Shown here: piece by piece, positions 1-8,204 of the stretch | How the letters are laid out: every line of letters starts with the position of its first letter | How positions within the stretch are numbered: position 1 is the stretch's first letter | Assembly (NCBI GenBank): GCA_029225065.1 | Contig: JAQXVT010000037.1 | Location: 82,592-146,591, forward strand | Direction of reading: 5' to 3' | From: Lachnospiraceae bacterium | GTDB lineage: Bacteria > Bacillota > Clostridia > Lachnospirales > Lachnospiraceae | DNA: 64,000 nt | Program-made: the position numbers and the translations under genes | The notes under the pieces: generated by a model | The model's database searches: none | What the model was told of the DNA's origin: nothing | The model's input: only the letters and a program-made list of their open reading frames with translations

Positions 1-894
1 CATGTAGAGCAGAAGGGCTCTTTAGTGACACCGGATCGTCTGCGTTTTGACTTTGCGCATTTCCAGGCAATGACTCCGGAGGAGATTGAGAAGGTTGAGA
101 AGATTGTCAACGAGGAGATCGCAGCAGCACTTCCGGTTGAGACGAAGATCATGAGCATTGAGGATGCAAAGAAGACCGGTGCAATGGCACTGTTCGGCGA
201 GAAATACGGCGACGAGGTGCGTGTGGTATGCATGGGCGACTTCTCCAAGGAGCTCTGCGGCGGTACGCACGTTGCGAATACTTCTGAGATTGCAACGTTC
301 AAGATCGTTTCTGAGACAGGCGTTGCAGCAGGTGTAAGACGAATTGAGGCACTGACCGGTGACGGCGTGTTTGCATACTATAAGACAGCAGAGAAAGAAC
401 TGGCAGAGGCAGCGAAGCTGCTTAAGACGGTTCCGGCCGGTGTGCTGGAGAAGATCACAGCACTGCAGAGCGAGCTGAAGGCAGTGATGAGCGAGAATGA
501 GTCCCTGAAGAGTAAGCTTGCAAAGGATGCGCTTGGTGACGTTATGAACCAGGTCTGCGAGATCGGCGGCGTGAAGTTCCTTCCGGCGAAGGTAGAGGGC
601 GTTGACATGAACGGACTGCGTGATCTGGGAGACCAGCTCCGCGAGAAGATCGGTGAGGGCGTCGTACTGATCGCATCCGTAAACGACGGAAAGGTCAGCT
701 TGATGGCAGCGGTAACCGACGGCGCAATGAAGAAGGGCGCACATGCCGGCAATCTGATCAAGGGAATTGCAGCCCTTGTAGGTGGCGGCGGCGGCGGACG
801 TCCGAATATGGCACAGGCCGGCGGAAAGAATCCGGCAGGCATCGATGCCGCACTGGAGAAAGCAAAAGAAGTACTGGCTGGGCAGCTTTCGTAA
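1..894 (+). CDS. alaS: Alanyl-tRNA synthetase, C-terminal part (5' end outside window)
   Basis: Cytoplasmic enzyme that charges tRNA-Ala; this is the C-terminal third. The frame is open from base 1 (reading HVEQKGSLV), so the gene starts upstream of the window and the ATG at 25 in the ORF track is not its start. The editing-domain motif LRFDF is followed by the zinc-binding CGGTHV motif, then a coiled-coil stretch and the Gly-rich C-Ala domain ending in GGGGGGRPNMAQAGG. The stop is TAA at 892-894. A separate promoter for rpsU lies just downstream, so alaS is probably the last gene of its unit. Identification is secure. Confidence 0.97.
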   Translation, partial: HVEQKGSLVTPDRLRFDFAHFQAMTPEEIEKVEKIVNEEIAAALPVETKIMSIEDAKKTGAMALFGEKYGDEVRVVCMGDFSKELCGGTHVANTSEIATFKIVSETGVAAGVRRIEALTGDGVFAYYKTAEKELAEAAKLLKTVPAGVLEKITALQSELKAVMSENESLKSKLAKDALGDVMNQVCEIGGVKFLPAKVEGVDMNGLRDLGDQLREKIGEGVVLIASVNDGKVSLMAAVTDGAMKKGAHAGNLIKGIAALVGGGGGGRPNMAQAGGKNPAGIDAALEKAKEVLAGQLS

Positions 895-926
895 AAAAGT
901 TTCTTGAAAAATTTTAAGAAAATGTG

Positions 927-954
927 TTGACGAAAGTAAAAAATCTGGTATAAT
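927..954 (+). promoter_or_regulatory. Promoter of rpsU
   Basis: TTGACG (927-932), 16 bp, TATAAT (949-954) preceded by TGG. It lies between the alaS stop and the rpsU leader. Confidence 0.75.
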
Positions 955-981
955 ACTTGTTAGTGCAATAAAATACCCAGA

Positions 982-1009
982 CAGTTGTATTCTGCACAAT
1001 CTACAACTG
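982..1009 (+). promoter_or_regulatory. Inverted repeat in the rpsU leader
   Basis: CAGTTGTA (982-989) and TACAACTG (1002-1009) form a perfect 8-bp stem with a 12-nt loop, directly followed by the GGAGGGAGG stretch. It lies within the predicted transcript and could shape access to the ribosome binding site. Autogenous control by S21 is inference only. Confidence 0.5.
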
Positions 1010-1031
1010 GAGGGAGGTTAGGTGTGAGACA

Positions 1032-1208
1032 ATGTCAAATGTTATCGTAAAAGAAAACGAGACTCTGGACAGTGCTTTACGTCGTTTCAAAAGAAACTGC
1101 GCAAAGGCAGGTATCCAGCAGGAGATTCGTAAAAGAGAGCATTACGAGAAGCCGAGCGTAAGACGTAAGAAAAAGTCTGAAGCAGCTCGCAAGCGTAAAT
1201 ACAATTAA
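1032..1208 (+). CDS. rpsU: 30S ribosomal protein S21
   Basis: Small basic protein of the 30S subunit, close to the 3' end of 16S rRNA. The 58-residue frame ([20 protein letters not shown] to KRKYN) is missing from the ORF track because of its length. It has the expected N-terminal KENE segment, the RRFKR helix and a Lys/Arg-rich C-terminus ([15 protein letters not shown]). The start was chosen by homology of the N-terminus; the GGAGGGAGG stretch is somewhat distant, and GGTGTGAG just before the ATG may serve instead. Own promoter, leader hairpin and terminator make it a monocistronic unit. Confidence 0.95.
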   Translation: MSNVIVKENETLDSALRRFKRNCAKAGIQQEIRKREHYEKPSVRRKKKSEAARKRKYN

Positions 1209-1218
1209 TGTGCAATAA

Positions 1219-1256
1219 AATTCCCGGTCAGGTTTATGCCAGACCGGGAATTTTTT
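1219..1256 (+). terminator. Terminator of rpsU
   Basis: AATTCCCGGTC (1219-1229) pairs perfectly with GACCGGGAATT (1242-1252), followed by a run of T. Confidence 0.9.
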
Positions 1257-1283
1257 GTTGCTGTTCAGAACACAATTTTTGAA

Positions 1284-1700
1284 GGGATCAAACATACTCG
1301 AGGAAAAATACGGAAACAGCATTGGAGACTGCATGATCGTCGGCAACTTTGCGGAATCATTTGCACTGGCGGCAGCCGCAGCGTTCGGCGCGCAGAGGTA
1401 CGGAAAATTAAAACAGCTGATTATGATATCGATGCTGTTCTGTGTATTTTCCCGTTTTATTTTCTGTGTGCGATCAACCAGGTATACACGGGCACATTAA
1501 AAGGGTTGGGACATACTACGTTTCCGATGATGTGCTGCCTGATCTGTTATTGTATGTTCCGGGTCATCTGGTGCCAGGTGCTGCTGCCGCATATCTGGGA
1601 TATCCGCGTGATTTATTTCAGCTATGACGCAAGCTGGATTCTGATGCTTGTGCTTCTGGCGTTCTGGTATCACCGGGTGATGAGAGGGGGCGAAGGGTAG
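1284..1700 (+). pseudogene. Frameshifted, 5'-truncated remnant of a MATE-family multidrug transporter
   Basis: Two overlapping frames together resemble the C-terminal half of a MATE transporter. Frame 1 gives GNSIGDCMIVGNFAESFALA followed by AAAAFGAQRYGKLKQL. From about 1440 the similarity moves to frame 3: INQVYTGTLKGLGHTTFPMM and several hydrophobic segments, ending at a stop near 1700. No start with a ribosome binding site is seen and the N-terminal half is absent, since the rpsU terminator lies immediately upstream. I read it as a decayed fragment. The MATE assignment rests on remembered family patterns (the polar VTGxxRGxGxT-like loop and FGAQxYG), so it is moderately sure. Confidence 0.6.
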
Positions 1701-1757
1701 AATGAAGCGAAGGGAGACTGAATATAGATAGAGTAAAAGTCATTCTGGACGGTAATC

Positions 1758-2945
1758 ATGAAAAGAGTGATAGAAAGAATCACGAAAAAAAGAAGGCGAG
1801 CCTGGTTTTTTACAGTGCTGATGGTGGCCGTATCTGTGGTGTTGCCTGCGGCAAAGGCGGCGGAGCCGGAAATACAGACACCGCATGCCTGTGTGATGGA
1901 GGTGTCCACCGGGGAGATCCTGTATGAAAAAAATGCCGATGAGCGGCTTCATCCGGCAAGTGTGACGAAGGTGATGACGGTTCTGCTGATTTTTGAGGCA
2001 CTGGATGAGGGAAAACTGAAGCTGGACGAAGAAGTGACAACGAGTGCGCACGCGAAATCCATGGGCGGTTCACAGGTTTTCCTGGAAGTGGGAGAAAAGC
2101 AGACCGTCGAGACTCTGCTGAAATGCATTATCATCGCCTCCGGGAACGACGCGGCGGTCGCGATGGCAGAGCATATCGCAGGGAGCGAGGAAGCGTTTGT
2201 GGAATTGATGAATCAAAGAGCGGCGGAGCTTGGCATGGAGCAGACACATTTTATGGACTGCTGCGGATTGACGGAGTCGAAGGAGCATTATACCTCCGCG
2301 CGGGATGTGGCGCTTGTGTCGAGGGAGCTGCTGCGAAACTATCCGAACTGCGTGGAATATTCAGATATCTGGATGGAAGATATCACACATGTGACGGCAA
2401 AGGGCAGCAGTTTATTTACGCTTACGAATACGAATAAACTGCTGCGCAGCTACGACGGCTGTGACGGGCTGAAGACGGGAAGCACCAGCTATGCGAAATA
2501 CTGTCTCAGTGCGACGGCGCGGCGGGACGGAATCCGGATCATCAGTGTGGTGATGACGGCACCGGACTCCAAAACCAGATTTGCGGAGGCTGGAAAGTTG
2601 CTGAACTATGGATTTTCCAGATGTTCGATTTATTATGATGAAGAAATGCCGGAGCTTTCGCCGGTGCCGGTAAAGGGCGCGATCCAGACAGAGGTGGGAG
2701 TGCGTTACCCGGATGAATTTTCGTATCTGAGCACGACCGGGGAGGATTTCACGCAGATTACAAGGGAAGCAGAATTTTTGGAAGAGATAAAAGCGCCGCT
2801 GGAAGAAGGGCAGGAAGTGGGAAGCCTTGTATACAGAATCGGAGAAAAGGAAATCGGAAGAATGCCGATTGTGGCGGCAGAGGCCGTCGAGAAGGCGGGA
2901 TACTTTGACTGGGTGAATGCAGCGTGGGGCGCATGGATGATTTGA
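1758..2945 (+). CDS. D-alanyl-D-alanine carboxypeptidase (DacF/PBP5-like), secreted
   Basis: Low-molecular-weight penicillin-binding protein that trims the terminal D-Ala from peptidoglycan stem peptides outside the membrane. 395 residues. Residues 1-35 are a basic N-terminus plus hydrophobic segment ending at AKA-AEPE, a likely signal peptide. The three active-site motifs are present: SVTK at 68-71, SGN at 128-130 and KTG at 239-241. The C-terminal 120 residues match the usual beta-rich PBP5 C domain, ending in a hydrophobic/amphipathic helix that could anchor to the membrane. The ribosome binding site is weak. A second, only distantly similar gene of the same family sits at 5496-6758, on the other side of scpAB. 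Confidence 0.93.
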   Translation: MKRVIERITKKRRRAWFFTVLMVAVSVVLPAAKAAEPEIQTPHACVMEVSTGEILYEKNADERLHPASVTKVMTVLLIFEALDEGKLKLDEEVTTSAHAKSMGGSQVFLEVGEKQTVETLLKCIIIASGNDAAVAMAEHIAGSEEAFVELMNQRAAELGMEQTHFMDCCGLTESKEHYTSARDVALVSRELLRNYPNCVEYSDIWMEDITHVTAKGSSLFTLTNTNKLLRSYDGCDGLKTGSTSYAKYCLSATARRDGIRIISVVMTAPDSKTRFAEAGKLLNYGFSRCSIYYDEEMPELSPVPVKGAIQTEVGVRYPDEFSYLSTTGEDFTQITREAEFLEEIKAPLEEGQEVGSLVYRIGEKEIGRMPIVAAEAVEKAGYFDWVNAAWGAWMI

Positions 2946-3013
2946 GGAGATATAAGCCTTATCATGCAAGCATGAACGGTTTTTTGATCTTTTGACCCTG
3001 CTACCTAAACAAT

Positions 3014-3042
3014 TTGCCACAGCCGATAAAATATGTTACAAT
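3014..3042 (+). promoter_or_regulatory. Promoter of the metallophosphoesterase gene
   Basis: TTGCCA (3014-3019), 17 bp, TACAAT (3037-3042). It probably also drives scpA and scpB, which follow with short gaps. Confidence 0.75.
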
Positions 3043-3082
3043 ATAAAAATGGCTATATCGTAACAGGAAAGGACAGAACCAT

Positions 3083-3880
3083 ATGTCAGGATTTAAAGTG
3101 ACGCGGTATAAACTGCGGACAGGTGTGCGGACGAGAGGAACGGACCACCCGTTTTCCGTGGTTTTTCTGAGCGATCTTCATAATATGAGCTATGGCGAAG
3201 ACAACAGTGCGCTGCTTCTGGAAATTCGCAACCAGAATCCGGAGGCAGTGTTTGCAGCGGGAGACATGCTGGTGGGCAGCACGGATCCGCAGATGGATGC
3301 GGCGATGTCTCTGATGGATGAGCTGACAAAAAAATATCCGGTCTACTGTGTAAACGGCAATCATGAGCAGCGGTTGAAGGCATTCCCGGACCGCTACGGG
3401 GAGCAGTATCAGAAGTACTCTGACGCGATCAAGAGCTTTGGTGTGCATCTTCTGGAAAATTCGTGCGAACGCCTGGAGATTAATCGCATGCCAATCACAG
3501 TCTGGGGCTATGAGCTTCCGATCGAGTACTATAAAAGAGGCAGGAAAGCGGAGCTGCTGGAGATGCAGATCACAGAGACGCTTGGAACGCCGGATGAAAA
3601 TTCTTTTAATTTACTGCTGGCGCACAATCCGATCTATTTTCCGACGTATGCGGCGTGGGGGGCAGATCTTACGCTGTCCGGGCATTTGCACGGCGGAATC
3701 GTCCGGCTTCCGTTTGTCGGCGGGGTGATCAGTCCGCAGATCAGGCTGTTTCCAAAGTATACGCACGGAATGTACACGGAGAACGGCAGAAAGCTGATCA
3801 CAAGCGCGGGCCTTGGCAGCCACACGATCAACCTTCGGATCAACAATCCGCCGGAGCTTGTTGTGATTGATTTTATGTAG
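3083..3880 (+). CDS. Metallophosphoesterase (calcineurin-like)
   Basis: Binuclear-metal phosphoesterase, 265 residues. Metal-ligand motifs appear in order: SDLH (30-33), AGD (59-61), GNHE (92-95), then LLAHNP and SGHLHGG near the C-terminus. This matches the YkuE-type subgroup often called phosphoesterase. No clear N-terminal signal or membrane segment is visible, so it is probably cytoplasmic. The natural substrate is not known; phosphodiesters or lipid intermediates are possible. An AGGAAAGGA ribosome binding site precedes the ATG. The scpA start follows 12 bases after the stop. Confidence 0.9.
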   Translation: MSGFKVTRYKLRTGVRTRGTDHPFSVVFLSDLHNMSYGEDNSALLLEIRNQNPEAVFAAGDMLVGSTDPQMDAAMSLMDELTKKYPVYCVNGNHEQRLKAFPDRYGEQYQKYSDAIKSFGVHLLENSCERLEINRMPITVWGYELPIEYYKRGRKAELLEMQITETLGTPDENSFNLLLAHNPIYFPTYAAWGADLTLSGHLHGGIVRLPFVGGVISPQIRLFPKYTHGMYTENGRKLITSAGLGSHTINLRINNPPELVVIDFM

Positions 3881-3892
3881 ACGGGAGCTGCC

Positions 3893-4681
3893 ATGGGAAT
3901 ACCGGTAAAACTGGAAGCGTTTGAGGGACCGCTGGACCTGCTGCTTCATCTGATAGAGAAAAATAAGATCAATATTTATGATATTCCGATTGTCGAGATT
4001 ACGGATCAGTATATGGAGTATATCCGTCAGATGAAGACGGAAAGCCTCGATGTGATGAGCGAGTTCCTTGTGATGGCAGCGACGCTTCTCGACATCAAAT
4101 CCAGAATGCTGCTTCCTCCGGAGGTGACGGAGGAGGGCGAGGAGATCGACCCGCGCGAGGAGCTGGTTGAGAAGCTTCTGGAATACAAAATGTACAAATA
4201 TATGTCATTTGAGCTTCGGGACCGGCAGGAGGAGGCAGAGTTTGTCCTTTACAAGCAGCCGACGATTCCGGACGAAGTGAAGGCGTACCGCGAGCCGGTG
4301 AATATTGATGATCTGCTTGGGGATATGACGCTTGCAAAGCTGCATGCGATCTTTCAGGATATCATGAAACGCCAGGAAAATCGCATGGACCCGATCCGCA
4401 GCAAATTTGGAAATCTCAAAAAAGAGGAGATTGACTTAAGCGGTACGATGCAGGAAGTGGAGCGCTATATTTCCGAGAAGAAGCACTGCATGTTCCGTGA
4501 AATTCTGACGCGCAGGCGCGGAAAGCTTTATAAGATCGTGACCTTTCTGACGCTCCTGGAGCTGATGAAAGAGGGAAAGGTCGAGGTAGAGCAGGAGGAG
4601 ACGTTTGCGGATATCAGCATCGAATGGACGGGAAAAGAAGGCATGGAGCCGGTGTCGGATGCGGGGAACGATTATGACTGA
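3893..4681 (+). CDS. scpA: Segregation and condensation protein A
   Basis: Kleisin subunit that closes the SMC ring in bacterial condensin, needed for chromosome compaction and origin segregation. 262 residues, the usual length. The N-terminus carries the family hallmark FEGPLDLLLHLIEKNKINIYDIP, broken here at FEGPLDLLLHLI and NIYDIP; the SMC-head binding winged helix lies at the C-terminus (about 190-245). It sits 12 bases after the phosphoesterase gene and just before scpB, the classical ScpAB arrangement. Confidence 0.96.
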   Translation: MGIPVKLEAFEGPLDLLLHLIEKNKINIYDIPIVEITDQYMEYIRQMKTESLDVMSEFLVMAATLLDIKSRMLLPPEVTEEGEEIDPREELVEKLLEYKMYKYMSFELRDRQEEAEFVLYKQPTIPDEVKAYREPVNIDDLLGDMTLAKLHAIFQDIMKRQENRMDPIRSKFGNLKKEEIDLSGTMQEVERYISEKKHCMFREILTRRRGKLYKIVTFLTLLELMKEGKVEVEQEETFADISIEWTGKEGMEPVSDAGNDYD

Positions 4682-4698
4682 GGGACAGGAGAAGAACC

Positions 4699-5274
4699 GT
4701 GGGAATAAAAGAGGCAGAAGCCGCCATTGAGGCGATTTTGTTTGCGATGGGGGATTCCGTGGAGCTGGAGAAAATCGCGAAGGCGATCGACCAGGACGCG
4801 GCGACCACCAGAAAAATTATAGAGGGAATGATGGATCATTACCGCGCGAAAAACCGCGGCATTCAGATCGTGGAGTTGGACGGCGCATTTCAGCTGTGCA
4901 CGAAGAGCAGTCTGTATGAGTATCTGATTCGCGTGGCAAAGCAGCCGAAAAAGATTACGTTGTCGGACGTGGTGATGGAGACGCTCTCGATCATTGCCTA
5001 CAAGCAGCCGATCACGAAGCTGGAGATTGAGAAGATCCGCGGCGTCAAGTGCGATCATGCGGTGAACAAGCTGGTGGAATACGATCTCGTAAAGGAGCTC
5101 GGAAGGCTGGACGCGCCGGGCCGTCCGCTGCTGTTTGGCACGACAGAAGAATTTCTGCGCCATTTCGGACTGCAGTCGCTGGAGGATCTTCCGATGATCA
5201 ATCCGGTACAGCTGGAGGACTTCAAGGCGGAGGCAGAGGAAGAGGTACAGCAGAAGCTGGATGTGGAGGTGTGA
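4699..5274 (+). CDS. scpB: Segregation and condensation protein B
   Basis: Dimeric winged-helix partner of ScpA in the SMC-ScpAB condensin. 191 residues with two winged-helix domains; SIIAYKQPITKLEIEKIRGV is the typical core motif in the second. The start is GTG at 4699, preceded by AGGGACAGGAG. It follows scpA by 17 bases and is evidently co-transcribed. Confidence 0.96.
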   Translation: MGIKEAEAAIEAILFAMGDSVELEKIAKAIDQDAATTRKIIEGMMDHYRAKNRGIQIVELDGAFQLCTKSSLYEYLIRVAKQPKKITLSDVVMETLSIIAYKQPITKLEIEKIRGVKCDHAVNKLVEYDLVKELGRLDAPGRPLLFGTTEEFLRHFGLQSLEDLPMINPVQLEDFKAEAEEEVQQKLDVEV

Positions 5275-5334
5275 GAATATGATTTCACCGAATCCGATGA
5301 GATGTCTGCGTAGATGAAGCAATAAAAGCGGATC

Positions 5335-5385
5335 CACTGTTTATTGTTCTGCGCAATTGAAGCAGGGGCCTTGCTTGACTCGGTA
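5335..5385 (-). repeat. Dispersed intergenic repeat A, reverse copy
   Basis: Read on the minus strand this begins TTTTACCGAGTCAAGCAAGG and continues with a segment close to ATTGCGCAGAACAATAAACAGTGG. It matches the plus-strand copies at 35879 and 36823 over about 50 bases. It is intergenic, between scpB and the next gene. Confidence 0.7.
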
Positions 5386-5495
5386 AAATCTGGAATTGCA
5401 TTTGAAATTTGCCAGGCATGAAAAGTTCTCATACGTACAGCTAAAGCATATAAAAGAAAAAGAGGACAAGTGATATTGCGGAGGCACCTGAATCT

Positions 5496-6758
5496 ATGCA
5501 TACAGTGCAGAGAAAGAAACAGAATTCTGCAAAAGATAATGAGTCGCGAAGCATAGACGAAAGAAGAAAATGGAAGCAGAGGCAGAAGCAAAACGGTAAT
5601 ATTTTTGTAATATTGCTGGTCGTTTGTTTCCTGTTAGGAGTATATCCGGCGAAAGCAGAAGAGGAACTGAAACTATACGCCAGCAGCGCCGTATTGATGG
5701 ACGGCAGCAGCGGGCGTATTCTTTATGGAAAAGAAGTCGCGGAGCCGCTTCCGATGGCGAGCACGACAAAGATCATGACGTGCATTGTGGCGCTGGAGGA
5801 GGCGGGAGATGAGCTGGATGGGATGGTCTGCACCGCATCGGAGCAGGCATCGCGCCAGCCGCAGGTAAAGCTTGGTATGCAGACGGGCGAAGAATTTTAT
5901 CTGAAGGACCTTCTGTATTCGCTGATGCTGGAATCGCACAACGATACGGCGGTCTGCGTTGCGGAAACGATTGCCGGGAGTGTGGAAGAATTTGCGGGAA
6001 AAATGAATGTGAAGGCGCGGGAGATCGGCTGTGAGGATACATATTACATTACTCCGAACGGACTTGACGGGGAGGATGAGGGAGGAAGCCATCATACGAC
6101 AGCGGCGGATCTGGCGCGTGTACTGCGCTACTGTATCACGCAGTCACCGCAGGCAGAAACGTTTCTGGAAATCACCGGAACACCGCAGTATGCGTTTAAT
6201 GATGTGGGAGGAAAACACAGCTACAGCTGCGTCAACCACAATGCATTTCTTCAGATGATGGACGGGGCACTGACCGGCAAGACCGGTTTTACCGCAAAGG
6301 CGGGCTACTGTTATGTGGGCGCATTGCAGAGAGATGACAGACTGCTGGTTGTTTCGCTGCTCGCATGCGGCTGGCCGGGCCACAAATCATGGAAGTGGGC
6401 GGATACGAGAGTCCTGATGAATTACGGAATGGATCACTACAGCCTTTCTGTGCTGGAGAGCGGAAAGACGCGCATCGCTCCGGCGGCGGTGAAAAATGGT
6501 GTGCAAACTCAGGTGGGGCTTACAGAGGGGTACGAGAGGTGCCAGCTGCTGCTGGGGGAAAATGAAAAGGTGACATGTGAGATCAAAGTGCCGAAGGAGC
6601 TGCAGGCGCCGGTGAAGGAAGGTACGGCAGTCGGAGCGGTTCAGTATCGGGTGGGAGAGACGGTGATACTGACTGCCCCGGTGCGGACGGCGGAGCGTGT
6701 GGAAGTGAAAGATTTCTGGTATGGACTGGGAGTTACATTTGATCAACTGCTTCTGTAA
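5496..6758 (+). CDS. D-alanyl-D-alanine carboxypeptidase (second copy, DacB-like)
   Basis: Peptidoglycan DD-carboxypeptidase of the S11 family, 420 residues. A 33-residue charged cytoplasmic extension precedes a hydrophobic segment (35-49) ending at AKA-EEEL, a signal peptide or anchor. Active-site motifs: STTK at 89-92, SHN at 147-149 in place of the common SGN, and KTG at 262-264. A C-terminal beta domain follows. CGGAGG at 5479-5484 supports the start at 5496. The His in the second motif also occurs in sporulation-type members of this family, so a role in spore cortex or septal wall maturation is possible but unproven. Confidence 0.92.
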   Translation: MHTVQRKKQNSAKDNESRSIDERRKWKQRQKQNGNIFVILLVVCFLLGVYPAKAEEELKLYASSAVLMDGSSGRILYGKEVAEPLPMASTTKIMTCIVALEEAGDELDGMVCTASEQASRQPQVKLGMQTGEEFYLKDLLYSLMLESHNDTAVCVAETIAGSVEEFAGKMNVKAREIGCEDTYYITPNGLDGEDEGGSHHTTAADLARVLRYCITQSPQAETFLEITGTPQYAFNDVGGKHSYSCVNHNAFLQMMDGALTGKTGFTAKAGYCYVGALQRDDRLLVVSLLACGWPGHKSWKWADTRVLMNYGMDHYSLSVLESGKTRIAPAAVKNGVQTQVGLTEGYERCQLLLGENEKVTCEIKVPKELQAPVKEGTAVGAVQYRVGETVILTAPVRTAERVEVKDFWYGLGVTFDQLLL

Positions 6759-7046
6759 AAAAGCAAGATATATAAACAACGGAAGAGAACAATGCTTGTA
6801 AGATAATGGAGAATATTTTATAATGATACTGAAAATCGAAAGCAAGAATACGAAAAAATGGAATATAAAAAAGTCAGGCTATACATGCAGATAAAAACGC
6901 GTGGCAGGCAAAGAAGAATGAAAAACAGACAAAAATAAAAATGTGATGTAAAAGTCATAAAAGAATCTGAAAAAGTAGAAGCAAATGGCAGAAACAGAGT
7001 CGGATGGGAAACAGACCGAAAAACCAGACAAAAGAAAGGCAGATAC

Positions 7047-8003
7047 ATGGCACGGAAAAAAGACAATCTTGAATTTCGTTATTATGACATTCCGCACGGG
7101 GAACCGCTTTTGGCGCTGTATGGCGACGACTGGATCCGCCCGTACGGATACGATAAAAATTTAAAGCCGATCGTGGATCTGCATTTTCACAATCTGATGG
7201 AGGTCGGCTGGTGCTGCTACGGCGCGGGCGAGATTGTTCTGGAAGGGAGGAGCGTACCGTATCACGACGGGACGCTGACAGTCATTCCAAAAAATTATCC
7301 GCATACGACGAATGCGGCGCAGGCAAAATTGAACAAATGGCAGTATCTTTTTCTGGACATGGATAAGACGGTGCAGGAACTGTACCCGGACAACCGCCGT
7401 CTGGCGGAGCGGCTGCTTTATCGGACAAATAAAAACGCGTGCTGTACATCAAAGGAGGAGCAGCCGGTGCTTTTTGTGCTGATGAGTCAGATCTTTCGGG
7501 AAATGCAGGAACATGGTGAACTGTATCGGGAGTCTGTGAACGGGCTGTTAAAAGCACTTGTGATCGAGATTGCACGGCTCAATCAGGAACTGATTCCGGA
7601 GGAGAAAACGCAGGGAAAGGCAAAAAAATCAGAACTTGCACAGATCGCCAGATCCCTAGAATACGTCGGGGATTTCTGTGACCGGCCGCTGAAAATCAGT
7701 GAGCTGGCGGAAGTCTGCCATATGAGCGAGACACATTTTCGCAGGCTGTTTGTGTCATGCATGGGAATTCACCCAAACGATTATATCAATCAGATGCGGA
7801 TTAAAAAGGCATGTGAACTGCTGAAAAAGACGAACCAGTCGGTGGCGGAGATTTCAATGAAATGCGGGTTTTGCAGTTCGGCCACTTTTAACAGGAATTT
7901 TCGCAAATTTATGGGCACTACGCCTAATGAATGGAAGAAACTTCCAGAGAATTATGAACGAAGATTAAGCGAAAACACAATTGCATACCATGACGGATGG
8001 TGA
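7047..8003 (+). CDS. AraC-family transcriptional regulator with N-terminal cupin domain
   Basis: 318 residues. The N-terminal 150 residues form a cupin-like sensor domain (HFHNLMEVGWCCYGAGEI, then HTTN around PKNYPHTTN). The C-terminal 100 residues carry two helix-turn-helix motifs: LKISELAEVCHMSETHFRRL and VAEISMKCGFCSSATFNRNF, the AraC/XylS signature. It lies directly upstream of the sugar ABC importer in the same direction, so it probably activates that operon when it binds the sugar. About 290 AT-rich bases separate it from the preceding gene. Confidence 0.9.
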   Translation: MARKKDNLEFRYYDIPHGEPLLALYGDDWIRPYGYDKNLKPIVDLHFHNLMEVGWCCYGAGEIVLEGRSVPYHDGTLTVIPKNYPHTTNAAQAKLNKWQYLFLDMDKTVQELYPDNRRLAERLLYRTNKNACCTSKEEQPVLFVLMSQIFREMQEHGELYRESVNGLLKALVIEIARLNQELIPEEKTQGKAKKSELAQIARSLEYVGDFCDRPLKISELAEVCHMSETHFRRLFVSCMGIHPNDYINQMRIKKACELLKKTNQSVAEISMKCGFCSSATFNRNFRKFMGTTPNEWKKLPENYERRLSENTIAYHDGW

Positions 8004-8084
8004 GAAAATAGTTAAAATGACATAAAATGGTCGAAAATGAAAATCATACAATCGGATTTGATGAAAAAACAGCAGGAGACGTGG

Positions 8085-8090
8085 TATAAT
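8085..8090 (+). promoter_or_regulatory. -10 element of the sugar ABC operon
   Basis: TGG-TATAAT at 8082-8090 without a good -35 at the right spacing (TGAAAA at 8062-8067). A weak -35 fits an activator-dependent promoter, and the AraC gene ends just upstream. Confidence 0.55.
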
Positions 8091-8204
8091 ATGCACAAGA
8101 AAGCAAAAAAAACGGCTGAAAAATGTGCAGTTTAACCAAAAAACACAGGGCGTGAATGATTGCTGAACAGACTGTACATGGCCGAATATAAGGAGGAATT
8201 TCAT

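Noticed and set aside
5281-5495. Small ORF after scpB
   Set aside because: No ribosome site, too short, and the region is occupied by a reverse copy of repeat A.
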